Source: Bryopsis sp. KO-2023 (taxonomy: Eukaryota; Chlorophyta; Ulvophyceae; Bryopsidales; Bryopsidaceae). Taken from it: 64,000 nucleotides of DNA. The position numbers were made by a program, and so were the translations under genes. The stretch spans positions 5,394,001 through 5,458,000 of the forward strand of contig BSYQ01000008.1 in NCBI GenBank assembly GCA_030272585.1, in the 5' to 3' direction. Of this stretch, positions 44,443-56,700 are shown piece after piece. The notes under the pieces were generated by a model, which saw nothing but the letters and a program-made list of their open reading frames with translations, had not been told where the DNA came from and did not search any database. Position 1 is the first letter of the stretch, and each line of letters opens with the position of its first letter.

Positions 44443-46459
44443 ATGTCGGCCGTTTCGTACTTGTGCCGTGACGCGATCATCATCATGTTATTTGCTTCAG
44501 CGTTGGCTGGACATCCGCCACAAGACCCACTCCCCGAAGGCTTAAAGGAGGAGTGCGTGGAGTTCGAAGCGCTGGAATTTTTGGGCCGATATAGAAAAGC
44601 CGAGGAGAAATTGCTGACGGCGCATTACTTTGGGAAAAATGCATCCAGGGGGGCGGATGTGGTGTTCGCTCAACGGGGTTCATGTTTGGATTACAAGGAC
44701 TGTTTTCTGGCCGAAACATCTTCCTTCTCGACATGCCGGGCGCTGAAAACATTGACTAGATGCCAGGGGGGCTCAGGTGAGGCACTGACAGACATGCATG
44801 CACTCATATCTCTCTGCATGATGGATTTTGTATGGATTACTGTAACAGCATGTTGGGCATAAAGTCGATGTTGTGCAGCAGATATGAACCGGGTCAAATG
44901 CCTTGCATGATGATGTCCTGAGTGGTTTCTGAATCGATTGTAATTTGTTTTATTTAAAAACTAAAATAGAATTTGGTTAGTTTTATCTAACTCCTCAAAA
45001 GTGCAATGATTTTAAAATATTTTCATACAATATGACAAATTAGAACCCTAATTATTTTCATCCAGGTTGATTTTTTTAATTTTTTTTCCGACGATTTTCT
45101 CGAAACGTGATATCTCTCCTTTTGCTGATGACATGCATGCAACCAAAACATCACATCGATGCGGCGATACTTGCCTTTCGAACATTGTTTTCTTTTCTGA
45201 ATTTTTCAAACTCCTTCCAGGGGACAGCGTTTCCCTTTTGTTCAACAACTGCACGAGGGATCAATGTGAATTGGTGCTGAACCCCACCGAGACGCGATGC
45301 ATGTACCAAGCATGGAGGCAAGATGATGGGCTGAAAAAAGCAAAGGGCACCTGCATGCCAGATCCAGACGATACACTGTTGAAAGCTCGGCCGATGAGCG
45401 TCCATCGGCCGTACAATGGCAGCCACTGTCTCTTGCCTGTGCCCGAGGGCTCCAAGATTCTCAAGCAGGTGAATCAGATGTTGAAATGTACATGAGCCCA
45501 AATCATCCAAAGTGCATCATCCCATTCCAATAAATGTAGTTTTAGGGGGAATCTGGTTTGCTTGCTGGTATTTTTTGTAAGGATAGAAAAACCTGCAATC
45601 AAAAGGGGTCAACTCCAAATGATGCTGCGGCTCCATTCTTGTTGAAATAGTGTTTTCAAACTTTATACGGTGGACTCAGCTCAGTTCCCATTTTTTTGTA
45701 TCTGTAGATTGAGTGCAGGGATCCTGGGAATGAGCCATGGTTTCGTTGGTGGTATGACTTCAGTGAATCGTTGTCGAAAAAACCGTATGCGTGCCTCTTA
45801 ATTTCAAGGTAAGCCCTCCTTACCATTCAAGAGTTCCCTTGGGGACATGATACAATATGCATTGTTTTTCTCATGCACTCGAATCCATCATGCAGGAACA
45901 TCATGCATGCATCATGTTGACATGGAGTATGAGGTTCAATGCTGTATTCTATTTAATACATTTAGCATTTAGCATTTTATTTAATCCTCATCTAATGCAT
46001 TTTCCTGCGCAATTGTGCATTATGCCATTGTGCCACCAATTCACATAATTGACATGTAATTTCATAAAGACCATTCCATTAATGAATCCCCCAGCCAACA
46101 TTTCACATCCTCCCTTGGCAACTTCACAGAGCATTGCATCGGCGTTTCCCCTTTGCTGCACAGTTTCAGAATTTTTTTTTTTTTTTTTTTTCGGTTTTGC
46201 CAGTTGCCAAGACGTCGAGGATCCCTTGGATTTCCTGTGTCTGTCTGGTAAGCATGCCGTCCGGGAGCTGAAGAAAATTGCGAACAAAATGCCACCAGTC
46301 TCCTTGACAGCAGGAAAACCTGGGACTGCAAAAACATTAACAACAGCTGTCAGCAGGGATATCAAAAATGATGGTTCACTTCTGGTTCCATTACGTTTTT
46401 CTTTGATCCAGTGGTTTTGTGTGGTGGTTGTGATTACTGGGTGGATTATTTCAATCTAG
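44443..46459 (+). CDS. Cys-rich type I membrane protein, unknown family
   Basis: Four exons, 44443-44776, 45221-45468, 45708-45808 and 46204-46459, join with canonical GT-AG sites and matching phases (1, 0, 2) to give 312 residues. The ATG at 44443 starts a signal peptide (AIIIMLFASALAG). The ectodomain has many cysteines (NNCTRDQCELV, ETRCMYQAW, GTCMPDPDD, GSHC, IECRDPGNEPWF, SCQDVEDPLDFLCLS) and N-glycosylation sites (KNAS, NNCT, NGSH). The C-terminus ends in a membrane segment (QWFCVVVVITGWIISI) with almost no cytoplasmic tail, which could also be a GPI-attachment signal. No family recognised. A cell-surface role is inferred from topology. Confidence 0.8.
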
Positions 46460-48448
46460 ACAAAACAAGGAAGAATAGAAAAAGAGTGACGGAGAGAAAG
46501 AAAAAGAGTGAGAGAAATCAAGCCAAGGATTAAAAAAAGAGAAAAAAAGAGAAAAATTGGGCAACAGTGCCTTCTTTTTTCTCCTACCGTTTATTACTCT
46601 CTTTTCCTCGAGAGTTTTGTTTTTTCAGCTAGAATTTTATTCCATGTGTTATGTTTTGTTTTTTTCGTTTTGTTTTTTTTTGTCGGTTGAGTCCCCTCCT
46701 TGTTTTGTTTATATTTCTTTCCTAAGTTTTCTTGGGGAACTAGGCATGATCAACGTATCCATCATGCATTTTTTTTTTGGTTAATGCATATGAGCTGAAA
46801 TAATGCACAAGAGTTGGCGTTTTGAGGATTGCTGCAATATATCCAGAAAAAACGAAAAAAAACGAAAAAAAAAACTAGCAAAGAGAAGGACACACTATAT
46901 TTTTCTTTGTCAAATCAAGTGGGGGGAGTTGTGATTTTCTTTCTCGTTTTTTTTCCCCTTTTTTTTATTTCATTTCCTGGGTAATTATATATTGGGATGA
47001 ATATATGCAATACATGCAAAGGAACAAAAGGGACAAAAGAAAAATACAAAAGAAAAATGCAAAAGAAAAGAAACAGTAAAACAAAACAAAACAGAAAAAA
47101 GAGGGATACAGGGGGGAATGGCTGTGGACTCTTTTTTTTTTTTTCAAAAAAGAAAACACTGAAACACTTGCACGTGGGTTCTTTTTGAGTTTTTTTTTAG
47201 CAGCTTTTACTTTTTTTTTTGAGTTATGCATGTCATAAGGTCACGATGAAAAAACCTGCAAGATATTTTTTTTTTGGAAAAAAATATACATATAAATGAC
47301 ATTGAAAAAAAAAAAGAGGTCGATATATATTTATATTCTTTTTTCTTTAGTTAGGAAAAAAGAGAGAAAAAAAGGGGAGGGAGGATTTGGAATTGAAGGA
47401 ACACACAAAACACATATAAAAATGCAAGAAAATATTTCAATCCATATATACAATTGAATTGATCTTTCTCATTCTCATTCTCCTTTTTTTTTTTTTTTTA
47501 AAGCTCTGCTCAAGATATTTTTTTTCCTTTTTCTTCTTTTTTTGAAAAAAGGAAGGGGGGGGGGGGGTTAGGGGTAAATATTATGCGTCTTGCCAAAAGG
47601 CACGTTATTTTATGAATTGTAAATAAGTGGGGAAAAAAAATGAAAGAAAATTCACGTCGAACAAACAACAAAAAGGAGTTCGGGTTTTTTTTGCTGTTAT
47701 TGCTGCTACGAGTTTTTTCCTTGTATTTTTGAAGAAGAGGGGGGAAAGGGGGAGGGGGGCAGATGGGAAGGATAATTATGAGAAGAAAACAACGAAAAAA
47801 AAGAACCCTTAAGTGGCTGAATTAGGAGAGGATTTGATGGACGGTTCTTCGAAAAGAATGAGAAAAGGCTCTAAGAATGTGCCAAAGGAAATTTTGATGG
47901 GATGGTGTAGCATTCTTTTTTTAAAAACACATTGATGAATCTATGAGTTGCTGTTCATTGCTGGAGATATAAATCTTTTCCATATTTTTGTGTTTAGACG
48001 GGAAAAGGTTGGGGGAAATTGGTTTTCAGGGGGTTGACCTTTTCAATCTCTAAATTTCCAACTGTAAGTACCCCCCCCCCCCTAAAGAATAAAAATAAAT
48101 AAATAAATAACCTTTATCTGAATTTGGAGTGTACACGACATCGCAAACCCCGGGTTTTCTTCTTGAGAAACAAGAAAAGTGGGCAGACAGAGGGAGGTGA
48201 AAAACCCATTCAGCTTTTTCCCTGTTCTCTTCTCTTTTTCCTTTTAGTTGAGTGAATTCATTAGACACAGAAAAAAAAAAAGTTGGAAAGAGGAATCGGA
48301 CTGGGTCGCTCAGCCCATCCCATCAAACCGTTCCCCCCCCCCACACACACACACTGATATGTGTCATTCAGAATAAATACATAAGTACATAATTTTTCTT
48401 CCTTTTTTTTGTTTTTTACATCGTAATTTCTTTCAAACACACCCCATA
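46460..48448. other. AT-rich low-complexity intergenic region
   Basis: Between the 3' ends of two convergent genes. It consists of poly-T/poly-A runs, AAAAGAAA-type repeats, a G12 run near 47557 and a C12 run near 48071. No coding or structured element seen. Confidence 0.7.
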
Positions 48449-49878
48449 CTAATCATCATCATCATCATAGGTGCAATCCACAACAAAAGGGTCGTATTTT
48501 TCGATAAACTCATCCAGTCTGACGCACACTTTCAAATCCACTTCCCCTGCCCCCAAGAAAAACACCCCTGGGCTCAAAGCAGCCACTTTGTGCGATAAAA
48601 TGATGGGCATTTCGGTTTTGCACCCAAATGGACTGACAGCATTGTGTTCGAATCCTGACAATTCATCGGAGATTTCCTGGGGGGCCAACCTCATGTTGAA
48701 CGATTTTCGAGAGCACCGGCCTTCGTTCAATGCGTGCAGAAAGTTTTTCAGCTTTTCTCCGTGCGTGCGATTTTCGGTGTACTGCCACAAAGGGAAAGAC
48801 AGAAAACGAACGAAATACTTTCAATTAAATTCCGAGGTGATGGTGTGGGGAAAAATAACAATCCCAAATAACCGGAAAAAAAAACAATGGATGCATTTCT
48901 GGTTTCCTTTCACGGAGAAAAGTGGAAATCCAACATGCATTTATATTCGGATATCCACGCATGTATAAAACACACAGACAGTGCAATGACGGAGAAACAC
49001 ACATTTTTCTACAGTTCATTTTATGTTAATTTTATTTAACACTTTAAAAAAATATCTAAAATATAATACCCCCCCCCCCCCCCCCCCTCCGGCCCAATAC
49101 CTGTAGAACCACCAAATAATATTTCGAGTTTTTTCGGTCAGAGCAATCCACCACATCGCTGGGGGCTTTCGTGTTGACCATGACCATGCTTTTACACAGA
49201 TGACTAATCGATGGGGCCCCCACGGATTTCATCCTGAACTCCAACGGCATTTCGTAGTAATCCCCCACCACCCTCACAAATCTGAAAGCAGAAAACCCCT
49301 TCGATTTCAAAACTTCCGTCAACCGAAGCTCATTTTCGCTGAGGCCGGTCCTTGCTGAAGCTGTGTAACCGTCTGGCAAAACATCCCCCTTGAACAAATC
49401 GCTGTCGATTTTTTCTTGCTTTGGGTTCTCCTTGGATGGAGGGGGGGTGCCATGTGCCTGGAATAACATTGACGAGGTCTGAAATTAAATCAATCACTCG
49501 ACAATGTTTCAAAAAGGAGGGGGATTTCTCGTGATTTTATCGATCGGTTCCCCAATTGAAATGACACAGCTCCACCACTCTTCGAATTGAAGCACTCAAA
49601 ACCCCTCACCAATTTTTTTTTTTTTTTTTTCCGATCACTTTGGATTCCAGACCCCAAATCACAGGGAATACGAAAACAGGTTGCAACCCCCCACCACACA
49701 CACATGACTTCTAAAAAAAAAAAATCGACTTCAAGCAATCGCACCCAAAGCGAATCGGTCCGTCATGGCAGACCGCCACACAAGTTACCGAACTCGTCAC
49801 GCCGAGCGCTCCCTCCAACGCGACCAGCCTGTCGCAAATTCGGTCGAATCTCGTAGACAGCTCCTCCAGCTCCACCAT
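48449..49878 (-). CDS. YbaK/ProX-type aminoacyl-tRNA deacylase-like protein
   Basis: Exons 49789-49878, 49101-49457 and 48449-48781, all phase 0, give 259 residues. The ATG at 49878 starts a short Leu/Glu-rich helix (MVELEELSTRFDRICDRLV); an upstream open extension to 49974 is possible. The second exon has LSENELRLTEVLKSKG, PSISHLCKSMVMVNT, DVVDCSD and KYYLVVLQ. The third has YTENRTHGEKLKNFLHALNEG, NMRLAPQEISDELSG, NAVSPFG and PIILSHKVAAL. These are hallmarks of the YbaK/EbsC fold found in eukaryotic proteins related to prolyl-tRNA editing enzymes, including the Lys in HLCKSMV. Likely role: hydrolysis of mischarged tRNA or a related trans-editing job. Odd: an acidic DDDDD C-terminus. Confidence 0.85.
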
Positions 49879-50287
49879 GACGCTCCAAGCGAAATCGCAA
49901 AAACAAAAATTGACACTGAACCCAAGAAATCGATCAATGTCACAGAAGGCGACGATCCTTATTTTCAAGTTCAAAAAATCATTACATTCAATTCTGAACG
50001 ACGTTGTGTTAGTGGCGGCGCTGTTCTGAATTCAGTTCTTCGGCGGGTGGGGGTTGGCCCAGGGCGGCTGATTCGCATCGTCTTGCGTTCACTCCAGACG
50101 CGAAAGCGGACCAACGCTCCTGCCAACATGAAAAACTGGTTTTCCTCTGGTGGTTTCTTTTCGAGCCGCATCAATCGTGAAAACTCGGCGGTGTTACGCG
50201 ATCGTGATCCGATCTTGGGTTCGGGAGATATTTGACGCAACTTCGGTCACGTCCAGCGAAACCTGTTTCGTGTCGCAACAAAAGCAA
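49879..50287. promoter_or_regulatory. Candidate bidirectional promoter
   Basis: 409 bp separate the start codons of the divergent YbaK-like (-) and methyltransferase (+) genes. GC content is higher than in flanking intergenic DNA. No specific TATA or initiator element is convincing; the assignment rests on gene geometry. Confidence 0.45.
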
Positions 50288-53200
50288 ATGGCTGCGCTCG
50301 GCGTGGAACAATCGCGATGGACGTCCGCGTTGGTCGCTGGGACGTCGGGGCGTTCGAGACTCCCTGCGCGACGCGCATTCGCGGTTCGAGCCTCGACGAA
50401 AGATGCGCCCTCTTGGGCAGGTAAAAAAACAAACATCTTCTCGAGGCCTGGTGGAAAGGAAAGACTCGCGACTTGATTGTGGGGGTTGGGCAGGTGTGGG
50501 ACGAATTTTGTCCGAGAAGGCGTCGGGCGATGATTTGGGATGGGTAAACAGAGGAGGGTTCGGCTGGCTGTGACTGTAGGTGAAACTCCGCTGTCGTCGT
50601 TGGTGAACGCCGCAATCAACACGCCTTGGCTTTTCAAGTCTATGCAATTTTTCGCGAAGAAAGTCGTCGTGGACACCGCCGAGAAAAGGGGCGTTCGCTG
50701 GAACGAAACGCTGGAAAATTATAAGCAGAAGTCTGAAGAGGTGCGACGAACCTTGCGATTGTGGTAGATTCGATACATGTAAAAATGCATGTAAAAATGT
50801 CTGGAGGATTTGATGGATGCATCAGACATTGATGTCAATTTTCCCCACCTGGCAAATTGTTCCTGACAGACATTATTACATTATTTGTTTGTTTCTTTTT
50901 TTTTCTTCATGTTTTTGTGGTGAAGGTTGTTTTTTTTTCCCTTTCAAATGACATCATGGAAAGAAAAAAAAGCACAGGAAAGAACAGAAACAATCGTACA
51001 GGATTCTCTTGATTTACTCTTTAATATTTTTAATTTTATTGAGAGGAGGCGACCTTTTTTTTTGTAGAATCTATATTTTGGATCGGGTTGATGCTGAGTA
51101 CAAAAAATAAAAATAAATAAGAAGCAACAGTTTTTTTTTCCCTCTACCTCTCGATGGTTCATATGTTTCGAATACATTTTCTTTTTTTCTCTTTTTTTTT
51201 CAAGTATCTATTAATGTCATTTTCAAATAATTTAAGTGGTTAGCAAATTCATGGCAAATCCACAATTGATTTTCGTTCAATAAAACATGCAAGAAAAACA
51301 CACGCACACACACACACAACAGATATATATACTTCCGCAAATTTTTTTTTAAATGTAATTTCTTTTGCTGCTACTTCTTTTGAGTAATTAAAAAAACATC
51401 CATTTCTCGACACGGATCAATTTCATTATTAAAAGAAAAAAGAAATTCACTTCAGGTGTCGAAGATTTTTGACGAAATTTCGGATCCTTCCATTGAATAC
51501 CCCTCGTATTACACAAAGCCGTTCCATGGCTATGATGAGGGAAATTTGAATTGGGAGGCTGCCTTCGAAGCCGAAAGTGCAACTTATGTAATGGGTTGGC
51601 GGACTTTCAAGGATGAATCCATGACTGCCTCAGAAGGATATGACAGACTCAGAAAATCCATCACCGATATCGTCAAAGTGAGGTTTTTTTTGGGTCAATT
51701 TGGTGCACCGCCACGTGACATAGATTCAATGACTAAGTGATTGCAGGAATTGATTCTAGCTTGTGTACATGGTATTTTTTTTTCCCTCCCCCTTGAAATA
51801 AATGACAAATATAAATAATTTTTTACTTATATGCTTTTCTTTAGTTTTCTTTATTTACTTTTTTACTTTTTATTTTTGTTCGGTTGAGAAAGGCGTAAAT
51901 GATTTCGCTTGTCATGCACCTGTGCATTACTTTAATTGAAAAACGATCAGCAATAATTAGTAAAAATGGATTTTCCAGGATTATCGAGGGGAGGCTCCTG
52001 TGACAGACATCCTGGACGTGGGGTGCTCCGTGGGGTGCAGCACAAGATTTCTGGCCAAGGAATTTCCGGAAGCAAAGGTTTTAGGTTTGGACTTGTCGCC
52101 TTACTTCTTGGCCGTAGCAGAGCATTCCAAAAGGTGCCTGAGAAATGTTAATCCTTTTTTTCATATTATGTAGAGTAATTATTATATATATAGGATAATA
52201 ATATTTATAATTAGCAGAGCATCAATTGAAGCTTTCGGGAATGGCCCGTTTGAAAATATCCCCCTATGGTATTTTTCTCTTTAGATGTTAACTTTTTTAC
52301 TCTGTGTGTGTTTGGGGGGGGGGGGAAATCAATTTTTTTTTTCGTTTTTCAGATTATTTAAAAATAATAAAATAGAATTTTTTAATCAATTTTTTTTTCG
52401 TTTTTTTTTATTATTTTATATTTTTGTGTGATGCATTCATCGAATCGGTATTTTGCTTTCTTTTTTTTTTGGAGCAGGACCTCATCAAATGCACAGGAAG
52501 CTGAAAGAATCGATTACGTTCAAGGTTTGGCCGAAGATACAGGGATGGCTGATGGATCCTTTGATTTCGCATCCATTCAATTCGTGGTGCATGAGTGTCC
52601 AGCAGCCGCCACAATCGATATATTGACAGAAACTTTCAGGCTTTTGAGGCCAGGAGGAGTGCTGGCGGTGGTGGAGAACGACCCAAAGTAAGACTGGCAT
52701 TTTCTTTTTCTTTTGGGCTACTTTCTATTTTTTTATTTAATTTTCAGAGGGGTGAAATGTAGGAAGATTACTATTTTTTGTTATTATTTTGCATTCGTTA
52801 TGCGATGGATACATTGAATTCTTTATGGTCGCAATCTTCTCAAGCATGTTTGAATGAATGCCAGACAAAAAAAGAAACTGATTAATTAAGGGATAATGTC
52901 TGAAAAATCAGGAAATGTATATCAGAAGAATACTAGAAACATATTTACTATAAAAAAGAAAATGAAAACCCAGAAAAGGTAGTATATTTTTTCCACCAAT
53001 TATCGAACTTGGATGCTAAAAGAAAAGTTTATCGGGTTGAAAAAAAACTTATGGCAGCTTGTTCTCAAAATTTAAAAGAAAAAATAAAAAAATAAGAAAA
53101 AGTTAACCTTTCGTGGGTTGACTTTTTATTATTCTTTATAATTCTTTTTTTTTTGCAAAATAGATCTATGTGTTATTGGATTGAATGGGGTTTGGCATTC

Positions 53201-53387
53201 CAGGTCAGAAGTCATCCAAAATCTGCCCCCAACTTTGTTCACTCTGATGAAATCCACGGAGCCTTGGACAGATCAGTACTACACTCTGGATTTCGAAGGG
53301 GCCATGTCAGACACAGGATATCAAGATATCAAATCTACTCCTTGTGATCCTAGGCATCGAGTTCTTCTTGGAAGGCGACCTCAGTAA
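50288..53387 (+). CDS. SAM-dependent methyltransferase, probably plastid-targeted
   Basis: Six exons, 50288-50420, 50580-50740, 51456-51677, 51979-52133, 52478-52687 and 53204-53387, with consistent phases, give 354 residues. The N-terminus (MAALGVEQSRWTSALVAG, then RRAFAVRAS) is Ser/Arg/Ala-rich like a chloroplast transit peptide. Residues 100-172 are an N-terminal extension (YPSYYTKPFHGYDEGNL, NWEAAFEAESATYVMG). The Rossmann methyltransferase follows: motif I ILDVGCSVGCSTRFL (about 183-197), acidic loop VLGLDLSPYFL, motif post-II YVQGLAEDTG, FDFASIQFVVHE, and LRPGGVLAVVEN. This matches plant and algal plastid-predicted class I methyltransferases of the UbiE/Methyltransf_11 type; the substrate is unknown. 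Some introns contain long T runs. Confidence 0.87.
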
Positions 53388-53772
53388 AAAAAAAAAAAAA
53401 GACAATTTTGCACGCCCACCCATGTATTTTCTCTTTTCATGCCGACTGTTTTCATCCGGTTATAAGATTGGCATTTTGGCGGATTTGGAGGAAATTTCCT
53501 CACATTGAAGTTATTTTCAATGCAGAAAAACAAGTTTTAATCTGTCATATTGGAGCAGTCGACCAGTGGCCTTATTGCACTCGAAGCATTCATCAGAATG
53601 TGCCGTCGAAATGCGGCTTAAACAATCAATATCAGAGGGTCAGAACACCAAACTCGCATCCCTCATCATCAGCTTCAATGCCGATCAATAATCATACTCA
53701 TATTGCACCCCTTTCGCGCCCTTTTTCAGCACACGAAAGAGTTCACTCTCTCTCTTTCTTCCGCTAGCACAA
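53388..53772. other. Convergent intergenic region
   Basis: 385 bp between two stop codons on opposite strands. It begins with an A15 run (about 53386-53400). No gene recognised. Confidence 0.6.
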
Positions 53773-56700
53773 TCAGGTGCAGCGGCCACAGCTCTTGGCG
53801 CACAAATTGTTGTCAACGACTTCCTCGTCGAAGCACCGCCCTTGGCGGACCAGGCCGACGCACGTCAGCGTCCCTACAAACGAAGGTTGGAAAACCCGTT
53901 TAAAAAATGGTCAATTTCGATGCAAATCTGACAGCTATATGGCCTGACTCTCACCAGGGGGGAGGATCTCATCACAGGCCGACTGCTGAAGAATAGGAGT
54001 GGCGTCGATGCCAGCTTCCTCCAGCGCCGCACTCAGTCTGTTGGACCGAACACGAAAATTCATTGCATACTGACGGACAGAGCATAGGTTGCATCCAAAA
54101 GAAAGAGACATTTCGACTCTGTTGGCGGCGGTCAGGAATGTGCTTTACCTTTGCTCAGCACATCGAGAGCACGATTTTTCGCAGTAGCCCCCCGCAATGG
54201 TGTACGGGTCGTTGCACTTAGCGTTATTCACAATATCCTCGCAAGTACTTCCGTCTGGGGACGGAATGTCGAGGCACTCCGTCAAGAACGAACACCTGGA
54301 AGGAAAACACAAACACTTACCACCCGATCATCCTCAAACAAGCTTTACCGTTTCCCTGGAAAAAAATGACGAGCTTCAGGGAGACCAGGGCGCACCTTCC
54401 GCATGTAAGCGCGCACAGGCCTTTCTTTTTCATCCAGGATTCATCACAACGGCCCCAGGCCTTGTGATCACCACAGCTCATTCGCCCGACTGGTGTTACG
54501 TCATGACAATATTCCACTTTCTCTGCCAAGCTCTGTGATTCCGCCGCAATGATCATGTCTTCTTCGTCCAAAAGTGCGAGACCACCGTCAGTTGATGCGT
54601 CTGTGGAATTGAAAGCACTGTCATAGAAAACGTTGTAGAAGGTGTCCTCTGGAGTTGGGCCTTCCGCCGCTGAAAAGCCGCAGTGGCCGCAGTCTCTTTT
54701 GCAGAAGTTCTTGTTGCGTATCCATGCTTCCGAGCATTTGCCCCACGATTTTTGCTGGGCGCACGAGAAGTCACCTGGTTGCGGCGCCACAGAGTGTCAC
54801 ATAACGACGAGACTGTTGTGTAGTTATTGTTCTTGCAAAAACGAATTCCTTACCTGGAGGTCGTTTGTTGTCGCATGTTCCTTGACCTTTGGAGCGATCT
54901 CTTTTCTTCTTGGGCTGGCTCTGTTTTGCGGGTGGCGATTCTATTTTCCCAGGCTTATACGACGAGCATCGGCCGCAGCTCATCTGGCAGTAGTTTCCAT
55001 TTTTCACCCACTGTTCCTGGCATTTTCCGCTTTGCTTCAAGTTTGCGCACCGAGGGTGATCTGCAAGGGGACAATTCGTTCTCAAGCTCATGACACCTCG
55101 TCGACATCAGCAGCCGGCTGGAAAGTTATGAACTCACCGTTTGGCGCAAAGTCTGTACATCCTTGCATCTTGATTTTGTCTGGCACTGCCTTCGGGATGC
55201 CGAAGTCCTGAACAGCCAAGGCATTTACAGTCAAGGCATTTACAGTCACATGGACGCCACAGGGCCATTATTGCTGCACAGATAAAAGGAAAATCAAAAC
55301 TGGTTCACTTTTCAGCCTTCCTTACCTGGACCCCGCACAGCGGAGCGTTGTTTTTCCAAGGACAGTTCATGCCGGTCTTAACCTGCAAGTGTGTGCAACC
55401 AAGGAGATTGATTCACGTCCGTTCACGATTGTGAAATTAAAAAATAAAACTAAGGTACATTTGCTCATGAATGTACCTTAGTTTTATTTAAGAAAACGGA
55501 TACACACACACAATTCTGAAAACTGCAAAAACTCCGCATGGTTCGAACAACATGGCTCACCTTGATGGATACATCGAACCAACGGTTTCCATATAAACTA
55601 ATTCCATCCCGAGTGAAAACACCAGGATAGTTCGAGTCCCCTGCAACAAAGACAATACCACGATCTTTGAATGTGCGCCAGGAAGCCACTGTAAGCTTTT
55701 TTTTTCGCTTCAGAAACAGAGCCGCCGACTTTGCGTTTATCTCACCGTCTTCTGTGATCTTGACGTAGAGGTGCTTTCCATCGAACGTGAAAGTATCCCC
55801 GTTGCTCTGTTGCACTTGGTCAACACTATTTGCCCACCTACGAAGAGCGCAGAAAAGCAGCTTTAGGTTCTGTTTTGGGGACAACCGATTGCGGATGTGT
55901 GCGTGTAGCTGAAACGAATGGGGGCGCTTACTTCATGAAAAAATTCTTGCTCGGGCTCCATTTGAAAACTTTCTCAACCGACAATCGCGTTCCTGCAAGG
56001 TACAATAGAAAAATCGCCTCAGCTTCAGCTCCAAGCAGAGACACAATTGGACCTTCAAATCTGACTCAAACCAAAGATCGTATATCGTTTTGTACCTGAT
56101 GGGAATCGTGTGGAAAACAGTATCGAAGCTCCTTTTGGTATTTGAATGACAAATATTTCGAGCTCAGCTGGAGCGCCGCCATTCAGATGCAAGTACCACC
56201 CCAAATCTCCCGTCACCCCTGTTATCCCCTGCAAAAGAGAGTTACCCTCCGACTCAGAACAGCTCCTATTATGAAAAATGTTGGTATTTTCCCAAAGTCA
56301 AGCTCGCCGTTTCAAACGAAAGCAACACATTTTGGCGTTGAATTTGGAGTCACCAACCTCGTTCTTCGTCACAGTCATTTTTCTTGCGTCTTGACCAGGC
56401 TCAGCGAATTGTGCGACATAACCAATCTGGTTATTCTTGGTCGGTGGAACCGATTGTCCCTGCCATATGGGATGAAGAATCGTTGCAAATTGAACCCATT
56501 TGTACTGAGCAAATACAGGACATATCTCTCTGGCCTCCTACCTGTTTTACTGGCTTGGTGTACCATGGAACTCGAACATCCAACCTGGCTAACTCTTGAC
56601 CAGGGCCTCTTGGGCACAACCAAACTCCCCAAGTGTCCTGATAACACAAATCGTTAGAAAAACGTCTCCCCTTTTCTTTGTATGAGGAAATAACAGGTTC

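Noticed and set aside
49971..50676. Several 90-160-residue minus-strand frames opposite the methyltransferase start
   Set aside because: Arg/Ser/Pro-rich shadows of a GC-rich 5' region that encodes a transit peptide on the other strand.
54149..55138. ShKT modules as a toxin gene
   Set aside because: They are the tail of a large multidomain secreted protein. The module is widespread in non-toxin extracellular proteins and nothing else suggests a toxin.
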